Assembly: GCA_026390535.1 (NCBI GenBank)
Contig: JAPLFT010000333.1
Span: 1-5,986 of the forward strand
Source of the DNA: Pseudomonadota bacterium
Lineage (GTDB): Bacteria; Bdellovibrionota; JAFGOL01
Direction: 5' to 3'
Length of the DNA stretch: 5,986 nucleotides
Shown here one piece after another: positions 1 to 5,283 of this stretch. A program made the position numbers and the translations under genes. A model generated the notes under the pieces. It was not told the origin of the DNA. It was given only the letters and a program-made list of their open reading frames with translations, and did no database searches. The stretch's first letter is position 1. Each line of letters opens with the position of its first letter.

Positions 1-167
1 TTTACCCATACTTCAATCTTTGTCTGATAACTTTTCTTACAAGTCTCATCGTTATGGATCAGATCAATATTAATACCGCGCGTAAATAATCTTTCTTTTA
101 ATCTTTTTGCTTCGTTGATCTCTATTATGCCGATAAGAACTTTTCCTTCGTTAGTTGTTTCAGTCAA
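1..167 (-). CDS. Unrecognised protein, N-terminal 55 residues only (runs off left edge)
   Basis: Reading the minus strand from a TTG at 167-165 gives 55 stop-free codons to the window edge. The product begins M-TETTNEGKVLIGIIEIN and later contains DLIHNDETCKKSYQTKIEVW. A GGAGG lies 9 bases upstream of the TTG, which is good spacing and the main reason for choosing this non-ATG start; no in-frame ATG exists nearby. The pattern is a beta strand (VLIGIIEI), a charged helix (NEAKRLKERLFTRG), then more strands with a single Cys, suggesting a small alpha/beta fold. The layout loosely recalls small DUF2007-like proteins, but I do not recognise the family and assign no function. No signal peptide is visible. 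It is transcribed divergently from the ORF6N gene. Confidence 0.72.
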   Translation of the reverse strand, partial: MTETTNEGKVLIGIIEINEAKRLKERLFTRGINIDLIHNDETCKKSYQTKIEVWV

Positions 168-176
168 TGTCTTATT

Positions 177-181
177 CCTCC
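177..181 (-). promoter_or_regulatory. Ribosome binding site (GGAGG) for the left-edge TTG gene
   Basis: A perfect GGAGG on the minus strand sits 9 bases before the TTG at 167. It decides the start of the partial gene. A TATAAT-like string lies almost directly against it on the same strand (about 184-189), too close to serve as a normal -10 box unless the transcript is nearly leaderless. Confidence 0.7.
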
Positions 182-328
182 AAATTATAATATGTATAGT
201 TAATACTAGGCTTTGAGAGAAAAATAAATGAAATTATTGAAAGAGAACAATGATAGCTAAAAATCGTCACTATTCATTTGTTAGGCAATATTTGCAAGTT
301 GGTATATTTCTTTCAAATATCTACATTT

Positions 329-341
329 AAGAGGTCACGAT
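329..341 (+). promoter_or_regulatory. Ribosome binding site of the ORF6N gene, sharing GAGGTCAC with an internal palindrome
   Basis: AAGAGG at 329-334 is the SD for the ATG at 340. The octamer GAGGTCAC (331-338) recurs exactly in the left arm of the palindrome at 531-557. Consequently mRNA bases 331-341 could pair with 544-554: 11 pairs including one G-U, covering the SD and the first two bases of the start codon. The complementarity is seen in the sequence; any regulatory role is inference. Confidence 0.55.
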
Positions 342-831
342 GTCTAAAGAAATAGAAATTAAAATAGAAGGAATGATCTACTTTGTAAGGGGGCATAAGA
401 TTATGCTGGATAATCACCTGGCGTCTCTCTATGGAGTAGAAACGAAGGTTCTTAATCAAGCGGTTAAGAGAAATATTGAAAGATTTCCATCTGATTTTAT
501 GTTTCAGCTTAATAGGGATGAATTTACAAACTTGAGGTCACAAATTGTGACCTCAAGTCCTGAACATGGTGGCAGGAGAGGTTTTCCTGTTGCTTTTACT
601 GAAAATGGAGTTGCAATGCTTTCAAGTGTTTTGAACAGTAAAAAGGCCATAAAAGTTAATATACTTATAATGAAAACATTTACTAAATTACGAAGATTTT
701 TAACTATTGAATCATCATTATCTGACAGAATTGATAAATTAGAACAAAACACGGAGTTAATAGAGTTGAATAGTGTACCTATAATACTGACGTACAAGTG
801 TATAATAAAAGTACATATTTTTTGGCAATAA
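340..831 (+). CDS. ORF6N-domain DNA-binding protein with aberrant C-terminus
   Basis: The 163-residue product carries an ORF6N domain at about residues 8-100, a DNA-binding domain of phage antirepressor-like proteins. Recognisable family strings are RGHKIMLDNHLASLYGVETK, LNQAVKRNIERFP, FMFQLNRDEF, NLRSQIVTSS, GGRRGFPVAFTENGVAMLSS and VNILIMKTF. A short charged helix follows (LSDRIDKLEQNTE, about 127-139). Related proteins usually continue the coiled coil and end in a basic tail such as KRKIGF or KRRKIGL. Here similarity stops near residue 140 and the last ~24 residues (ending IIKVHIFWQ) look unrelated, so the gene may be truncated or recombined at its 3' end. The ATG follows AAGAGG by 5 bases. 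Many such proteins are prophage-derived but also occur as standalone chromosomal genes. Role here is probably regulatory or relic; no phage neighbours are visible. Confidence 0.88.
   Translation: MSKEIEIKIEGMIYFVRGHKIMLDNHLASLYGVETKVLNQAVKRNIERFPSDFMFQLNRDEFTNLRSQIVTSSPEHGGRRGFPVAFTENGVAMLSSVLNSKKAIKVNILIMKTFTKLRRFLTIESSLSDRIDKLEQNTELIELNSVPIILTYKCIIKVHIFWQ
531..557. repeat. Perfect 27-base palindrome (13-base arms, 1-base centre) inside the ORF6N gene
   Basis: Arms CTTGAGGTCACAA (531-543) and TTGTGACCTCAAG (545-557) are exact reverse complements around a central A. The palindrome encodes the family-conserved NLRSQIVTSS stretch of the ORF6N domain, so part of the symmetry may be a by-product of conserved protein sequence. 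It could act as a dimeric operator at DNA level or as an mRNA hairpin. Confidence 0.9.
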
Positions 832-888
832 GGGTATAATTTAACTGTTTAAACCATTGAATTTATTAGCTTTTAATAATGTTAGGCC

Positions 889-905
889 TTGGCACGGCTT
901 TGGTA
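889..905 (+). promoter_or_regulatory. Possible sigma-54 (-24/-12) promoter for the protease gene
   Basis: TTGGCACG at 889-896 matches the -24 element consensus (YTGGCACG) completely. At the correct spacing, the -12 position reads TGGTA (901-905) instead of TTGCA/T, so the essential GC is GT. Transcription would begin near 916, leaving a leader of about 27 bases before the TTG start at 943. The upstream half is strong and the downstream half is poor, so this is a candidate only. No enhancer site was recognised upstream. Confidence 0.4.
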
Positions 906-932
906 TGCTAATTGCTTATCTAATAGTATGAT

Positions 933-939
933 AGGGGGG
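933..939 (+). promoter_or_regulatory. Ribosome binding site (AGGGGGG) deciding the protease TTG start
   Basis: AGGGGGG at 933-939 followed by AGT precedes TTG at 943-945. Using AGGGG as the pairing core gives 5-base spacing. The in-frame alternatives, ATG at 928 and TTG at 889, lack an SD and would add residues before a clean lipoprotein signal. Confidence 0.6.
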
Positions 940-942
940 AGT

Positions 943-1884
943 TTGAAGAAGTCATTTTTATACATAACGTTAGCGACCATAACGGGTCTTCTTTTTTCTT
1001 GCTCGTTTAACAGCAAGTCCGCGGATAACTCTATTCCTAAAATAATATTTTCCAAACCTGCAATAAAAAGCAAAAAGAATATAATAGTCGCTGTGATTGA
1101 TACAGGGATAGATGTAAATCATAGAGAGTTAAAAGGAAGTCTATGGACTGCTAAAGATGGCAAAAAAAATGGTTGGAACTTTGTTGATAATAATAACAAT
1201 GTCAACGACGACATAGGACATGGTACTCACATAGCGGGTATAATAAAATCATCAAACGCCAATATTACACTCATGATACTTAAATACTACGATTCAAGAT
1301 CGGATTCACAAAAGAACGCGTTTGAAAATTCATTAAAGGCCATTAGATTTGCAATAGATAACAGAGCAGATATAATTAATTACAGCGGTGGTGGAAGAGG
1401 CTCCTCTTCTCAGGAACTTGCACTTTTGAAGGAGGCGGAGTCAAAGGGAATAATCGTTGTCACAGCTGCCGGTAATGAATCCAGCGATATAGATACAACG
1501 CCGTATTATCCTGCGTCGTATAGATTATCTAATATAATATCCGTTGCATTCCTGGACGGGAAAGGAAAACTTGCCAAAGAATCAAACTATGGAGCTTCCA
1601 CTGTGGATGTTGCGGCTCCTGGCGAAGATATCTATTCGACCCTTCCCGGTAATAAACATGGATATCTGACAGGCACGTCTCAGGCTACTGCGTATGTAAC
1701 TGCTATGGTTGCCTCCATAAAGTCGGCAAACCCAAAACTTAACTACAAGGAAATAAAAAAACTGGTACTGGCTTCCTCATACAAAAACAATAACCTTATT
1801 GGTAAAGTTGTTTCCCCAAAAACTATAATTGCCTCTACAATTAAGAATATTTACATAGCAAAGGCTCAACTAGCAAACAATTGA
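943..1884 (+). CDS. Subtilisin-family (S8) serine protease, predicted lipoprotein
   Basis: This is a secreted serine endopeptidase of the subtilase family. From the TTG at 943 the product is 313 residues. It starts with a lipoprotein signal: Lys-Lys, a hydrophobic core (FLYITLATITGLL), and a lipobox LFSC with Cys20 as the predicted lipidated residue. Ser at +2 would favour outer-membrane sorting if the cell uses the Lol rule. The catalytic triad is intact: Asp53 in VAVIDTGID, His93 in DIGHGTHIAG, Ser246 in GTSQATAYV; the oxyanion Asn178 is in TAAGN. About 32 residues separate Cys20 from the catalytic Asp, so there is no room for a standard I9 propeptide. The Ser motif is GTSQA rather than the common GTSMA. 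The catalytic domain fills the protein with no C-terminal extension. A start at 889 is possible but would bury the signal peptide and overlap the candidate promoter. Substrate unknown. Confidence 0.9.
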   Translation: MKKSFLYITLATITGLLFSCSFNSKSADNSIPKIIFSKPAIKSKKNIIVAVIDTGIDVNHRELKGSLWTAKDGKKNGWNFVDNNNNVNDDIGHGTHIAGIIKSSNANITLMILKYYDSRSDSQKNAFENSLKAIRFAIDNRADIINYSGGGRGSSSQELALLKEAESKGIIVVTAAGNESSDIDTTPYYPASYRLSNIISVAFLDGKGKLAKESNYGASTVDVAAPGEDIYSTLPGNKHGYLTGTSQATAYVTAMVASIKSANPKLNYKEIKKLVLASSYKNNNLIGKVVSPKTIIASTIKNIYIAKAQLANN

Positions 1885-1909
1885 GCACATAGTCCTAATA
1901 GTCGTTAAT

Positions 1910-1915
1910 TATAAT
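1910..1915 (+). promoter_or_regulatory. Possible -10 box in the protease-dinG spacer
   Basis: A perfect TATAAT at 1910-1915 lies in the 77-base gap before dinG, about 47 bases upstream of its GTG. No acceptable -35 hexamer is found at 16-18 bases and no extended -10 TG is present. In AT-rich DNA this string can occur by chance. If real, dinG has its own promoter rather than depending on protease read-through. Confidence 0.22.
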
Positions 1916-1936
1916 TGTCTGAGTTAATTTTATGTT

Positions 1937-1961
1937 CTATATTCCCCGTTTGGGGGTATAG
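1937..1961 (+). promoter_or_regulatory. Hairpin that buries the dinG Shine-Dalgarno
   Basis: CTATA (1937-1941), a bulged T (1942) and TCCCC (1943-1947) can pair with GGGGG (1952-1956) and TATAG (1957-1961) around a GTTT loop. That gives ten pairs including one G-U. The GGGGG is the only SD for the GTG at 1962, at 5-base spacing, so the folded form would hide the ribosome site right up to the start codon. No T-run follows, so it is not an intrinsic terminator of the protease gene. The pairing is visible; translational control is inferred. Confidence 0.5.
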
Positions 1962-4766
1962 GTGAGTTCTTCAGAATATGTTTTTATAGACCTTGAGACC
2001 ACTGGTATTAGTGAAAAAAAAGACAGGATCATAGAGATAGGCGCCGTAAAGGTAAATAGCCTTCTGGAGCCTGTTGATAAGTTTCACACACTTGTTAAAC
2101 CCGGTATAAGTGTTCCATATGCTATTTCCATTCTTACTCATGGACTTAACGACGAGATGCTGAAAAATGCACCGTCTATAAATGATATCAGGGATGAGTT
2201 TTTAAAATTTATAGGTGATGCTCCTCTTATTGCCCATAATGCGACCTTTGAAGAAGCTTTTTTGAAGGCGCAGATAAAAAAGGATCTTCGCAACCCTTTT
2301 ATGGATACGATGGAACTTTTTTCGCTGTTTTTTCCTGCGATAGGAAGTCTTAAACTTGATAATCTTATAAAGAAGACCGGCGTGAGGACCGATGGAGAAA
2401 AACATCGTGCTTTTGAGGACGCCGAGGACATGTACAAGATCGTCCTGTACGTAAAAAATAAAATGAAGGAAGATCTTAACTATTATGTAGTAGCTCAAAG
2501 AATGTTGAGTTTTTTTAGAAAAGAGGAATGGTTATGGTCTGATCTTATAAAGGGTATAACTCCTGCTGTTCCTCCTAAAGAAAAATCGGTACATGTAGAG
2601 GATGACGAATGGGAAAATAATAACGGCTCAAGAGAATTGAAATTCTCACAGGTGGAAGTGGACGCAGAAAGATTGTTTAGTTTGATCACACCTCCTCTGG
2701 ATCAAAGGCCGGAACAACACGAATACATAAAATATATTGCAAATAGTTTTAATAATAACTCCGCATTGATGATAGAGGCTGGAACCGGTACGGGAAAAAC
2801 CCTGGCGTATCTTCTTCCTGCATTACAGTGGGCGGTAAAGAATTCCGGCAGTGTCATAGTGTCAACAAAAACAAAGATACTGCAACAGCAGATCCTCGAT
2901 AATGATTTTCCTCTGGCAAAACAGCTTCTGGATAATAATGATATAAAGGCTCTAAAGGTTCAGGGACGTAACAATTATCTCTGCATAAGGAAGATGGATC
3001 GTTTTTTTGCGGACATTGATCTTATTGATGATTTTGAATCCAAATATTCTAAACTGTTCTTTTTTGCTTTTGATAAACTTTCCGACGGAGGGAACTTTAC
3101 CAATATCCCAATATGGGTAAAGACAACTTTTCCTCACGTCTATAGAATGCTTGATGTCCTGTGTGCCGATTCCTCAAATTGTCATCAAAGTAGGTGCACA
3201 TACTATAATGACTGCCATTATTTCAGTATGGCAAAATGTTCAAAAAAAGCACATCTTATGATCACAAATCATGCGTTGATGATGAACTGGCCGGCGCACC
3301 TTCCCAAAGGGGATAAGATAATATTTGATGAGGCGCATAATCTGCAAAAAGAAGCGACGGAAGCCACCACAATGGAAATCGATTCAGGGGTAATAGCAAA
3401 TCTTATCTTTATCCTGCACGACGAACAAAGGGGCAAGGGTGTTATCTCTGCTTTAAAAAAGATGGGACTGGATACTGAGTTACTCACAAAACTGGAAGCA
3501 ACATTGCTCAGATTAAAGGACTATGACGTACAGTTCAAGGATCTCTACGAGAAATTATTCGTAAAAGTTTTTGCAAGTATAAATAAAAGGATAAATCAGG
3601 ATTATGCCGAACGTCTGATACTTTTTTCTCCTACACTGGTCTATGGTCAGTATGATCTTGCAAAATCTGAGGAATGGAAAGAATGCAGTTCGTTCTTTTC
3701 AGACACATTGCAGGCATTCAAATATATGAATGAACTGCTTACCAAGGTTAAAGAGGCTGTGATCGATAAAGAATACGTAATGATAATAGAATCCCTTATT
3801 GAGAAACTTGGAGAACTTGGTCTGCTCCTTGAACAGACACTGGCTTTATCCGATGTGGATAATCTTGATAATCAGCATGTATTCTGGCTGACCCTGGACT
3901 ATACCAGAGAAAATTGGACATTATCGCGAGCCCTTGTTGATGTGGGTAATGTTCTGGCAGCAGATATATATCCTAACTTCAGCTCTGCAGTGTTTACGTC
4001 GGCCACAATGAAAGCCGGTAATAAATCCATATCTGAAGATATCGGTTTTGACAGGATAACGACCAGGGTGATTAGTGATGATGTTATCTCCATTCCTTCT
4101 CCTTTTGATTATAAAAAACATTCAATGATGGTATTTATGAATGATTCCATGAATGCATGGGAAAATAATTTTGTTCCGCAACTTTCTTCTACAATATGTG
4201 ATATTGCGAATCTTCTGGGTGGCAAGACCCTTATTCTTTTTTCAAACATAAGAAGGCTGTATGCCTGTTACGATATACTTGCGGAAAAACTTGCTCCAAA
4301 GGGATTCAAAATATTGAGATACGATCTTGGTAGTGATGTTATAAATTATTTTACTACGGAACCAAAAGCGATACTCCTGGGGTCGGAATCTTTTGGAGAA
4401 GGTCTTGATATAAGGGGTGAGGCGTTATCCTGCGTTATCCTTGAAAGAATGCCGGTTATGATGAAGGTGCCGATGTATATGGCAAGAGAAGATCTCTACA
4501 AAATAAAACATAAGGTAAACCCATACCTGGGCTATGAACTGCCTCAGCGGCTTTTAAAATTAAGACAATGGTCCGGACGTCTTATAAGGAGCAAAACAGA
4601 TAAGGGAGTTGTCCTTGTCTATGATAAGTGGTTTAGTTCCCAGCGACCTGAAATAAGACAAAATGTCATGAATGCTGTATTCCCTATGCCTGTTGTTACG
4701 AGTTCAGTCAAAGATGTAATAGACGGTATAAAGGCCAGATATCGGGACTGGGGATATGATGTTTGA
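1962..4766 (+). CDS. dinG: DinG-family protein: DEDDh 3'-5' exonuclease domain fused to Fe-S XPD-like DNA helicase
   Basis: The 934-residue product has the length and layout of exonuclease-type DinG proteins. Residues ~5-165 form a DnaQ-like exonuclease: Exo I DLE (D10, E12), Exo II HNATFE (E97 where Asp is usual), Exo III H148-x4-D153. Residues ~245-930 form a superfamily 2 helicase: Walker A GTGTGKT (274-280), DEAH box (456-459), motif V SFGEGLDIRG (810-819), motif VI QWSGRLIRS (869-877). Cys341 in GRNNYLC plus Cys407-x4-Cys412-x5-Cys418 match the spacing of the 4Fe-4S ligands of E. coli DinG. Such helicases unwind 5' to 3' and help resolve D-loops, R-loops and forked DNA. The GTG start has GGGGG 5 bases upstream, inside a hairpin. 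The gene lies 77 bases after the protease and converges with the next minus-strand gene across 10 bases. A full-length, apparently intact gene. Confidence 0.95.
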   Translation: MSSSEYVFIDLETTGISEKKDRIIEIGAVKVNSLLEPVDKFHTLVKPGISVPYAISILTHGLNDEMLKNAPSINDIRDEFLKFIGDAPLIAHNATFEEAFLKAQIKKDLRNPFMDTMELFSLFFPAIGSLKLDNLIKKTGVRTDGEKHRAFEDAEDMYKIVLYVKNKMKEDLNYYVVAQRMLSFFRKEEWLWSDLIKGITPAVPPKEKSVHVEDDEWENNNGSRELKFSQVEVDAERLFSLITPPLDQRPEQHEYIKYIANSFNNNSALMIEAGTGTGKTLAYLLPALQWAVKNSGSVIVSTKTKILQQQILDNDFPLAKQLLDNNDIKALKVQGRNNYLCIRKMDRFFADIDLIDDFESKYSKLFFFAFDKLSDGGNFTNIPIWVKTTFPHVYRMLDVLCADSSNCHQSRCTYYNDCHYFSMAKCSKKAHLMITNHALMMNWPAHLPKGDKIIFDEAHNLQKEATEATTMEIDSGVIANLIFILHDEQRGKGVISALKKMGLDTELLTKLEATLLRLKDYDVQFKDLYEKLFVKVFASINKRINQDYAERLILFSPTLVYGQYDLAKSEEWKECSSFFSDTLQAFKYMNELLTKVKEAVIDKEYVMIIESLIEKLGELGLLLEQTLALSDVDNLDNQHVFWLTLDYTRENWTLSRALVDVGNVLAADIYPNFSSAVFTSATMKAGNKSISEDIGFDRITTRVISDDVISIPSPFDYKKHSMMVFMNDSMNAWENNFVPQLSSTICDIANLLGGKTLILFSNIRRLYACYDILAEKLAPKGFKILRYDLGSDVINYFTTEPKAILLGSESFGEGLDIRGEALSCVILERMPVMMKVPMYMAREDLYKIKHKVNPYLGYELPQRLLKLRQWSGRLIRSKTDKGVVLVYDKWFSSQRPEIRQNVMNAVFPMPVVTSSVKDVIDGIKARYRDWGYDV

Positions 4767-4776
4767 TTATAAATTT

Positions 4777-5268
4777 CTATTGGGATTTTAAATGTTTTTC
4801 TAATTCAGCATCTAATTTTAAAGCCGATTCTTCAAACAAACTCATCCCGATGCCGTGTTCCAGATATATATGAACAAAGACCATGATGTCCTTTATGCTC
4901 ATGTTGAATTTTTTCTTTATTGATTCAAAGAACTTCAGAACTTCCTCTGTACTGATCTCTTTATCGCTGCTCTGGAAATAATTATTGAATTCCTCGGCAA
5001 GATGCATATTCTTGTTCATCCAGTTCTGGCATATCTTCCTATAGAGTTTTCCGCGTCTTCTGAATTTCTCCAAAAGTTCAATTTCTTTTTGCGGTCTGTT
5101 ATCGTTAAGATTTCTCCATTCCTTTTGTCTGGGGAATACGTCTTTTAACTCCGCGACTATATCCAGTAATTTTTTTTCAGGCGTCAGATCAAATATAAGA
5201 TATTTTTCCATAGGCTCGTTGAAATTCACTTTTTTGAATGTCTGTTTTTCCATTGTGGGTTTCTCCAT
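4777..5268 (-). CDS. Unrecognised charged helical protein, coupled to the aminotransferase
   Basis: About 163 residues, rich in Lys and Glu, mostly predicted helix, no signal peptide, no membrane segment and one Cys. Visible stretches include DLTPEKKLLDIVAELKDVFP, RPQKEIELLEKFRRRGKLYR and a C-terminal half with IKDIMVFVHIYLEHGIGMSL. I do not recognise a family and assign no function. The start is ambiguous among three in-frame ATGs in a tandem repeat. ATG 5268 shares its A with the upstream stop (TAATG), the usual form of translational coupling, and is used here. ATG 5253 has the only SD (GGAG, 9 bases away) and is equally plausible. ATG 5283 would overlap the aminotransferase by 16 bases. 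The near-zero spacing indicates co-transcription with the aminotransferase. No terminator is seen in the 10 bases before dinG's end. Confidence 0.8.
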   Translation of the reverse strand: MEKPTMEKQTFKKVNFNEPMEKYLIFDLTPEKKLLDIVAELKDVFPRQKEWRNLNDNRPQKEIELLEKFRRRGKLYRKICQNWMNKNMHLAEEFNNYFQSSDKEISTEEVLKFFESIKKKFNMSIKDIMVFVHIYLEHGIGMSLFEESALKLDAELEKHLKSQ

Positions 5269-5283
5269 TAAAGATTTTTCCAT
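5239..5283 (-). repeat. Three tandem 15-base units (ATGGARAAA + 6) at the gene junction
   Basis: On the minus strand, units at 5283-5269, 5268-5254 and 5253-5239 each begin ATGGAAAAA or ATGGAGAAA and encode MEKSL, MEKPT and MEKQT in one frame. The aminotransferase stop TAA (5270-5268) lies at the end of unit 1. A further MEK occurs a little downstream (NEPMEKY). The repeat creates alternative starts, and the GGAG of unit 2 acts as SD for unit 3. Confidence 0.7.

Noticed and set aside
284..295. Sigma-54-like GG...TTGC in the spacer before the ORF6N gene
   Set aside because: The gap between GG and GC is 8 bases instead of the required 10, and the -24 element is otherwise poor.
237..320. Promoter-like words (TTGAAA at 237, TTGCAA at 292) before the ORF6N gene
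   Set aside because: At 16-18 base spacing neither has a -10 hexamer better than expected by chance in AT-rich DNA.
772..814. Repeated GTAC (775, 792, 811), AGTGTA (772, 797) and TATAATA (780, 801) in the ORF6N tail, suggestive of a degenerate tandem repeat
   Set aside because: The spacings of the three words differ (17/19, 25, 21 bases), so no consistent repeat unit can be drawn; AT-rich low complexity explains it.
835..840. TATAAT just after the ORF6N stop as a protease promoter
   Set aside because: The only -35-like word (TTGGCA at 822) is 7 bases away, far too close.
862..880. Possible terminator hairpin (TTATTA / TAATAA) after the ORF6N gene
   Set aside because: Only six A-T pairs with no GC in the stem and no following T-run; too weak to call.
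889..942. Upstream TTG at 889 or ATG at 928 as the protease start
   Set aside because: Neither has an SD; the 943 start gives a clean signal peptide directly behind AGGGGGG.
2138..4121. Minus-strand open frames within dinG
   Set aside because: All overlap the intact dinG reading frame and show no recognisable protein features.
4767..4776. Shared bidirectional terminator between dinG and the convergent gene
   Set aside because: The gap is only 10 bases and no GC-rich stem with flanking T-run is present there or just inside either gene end.
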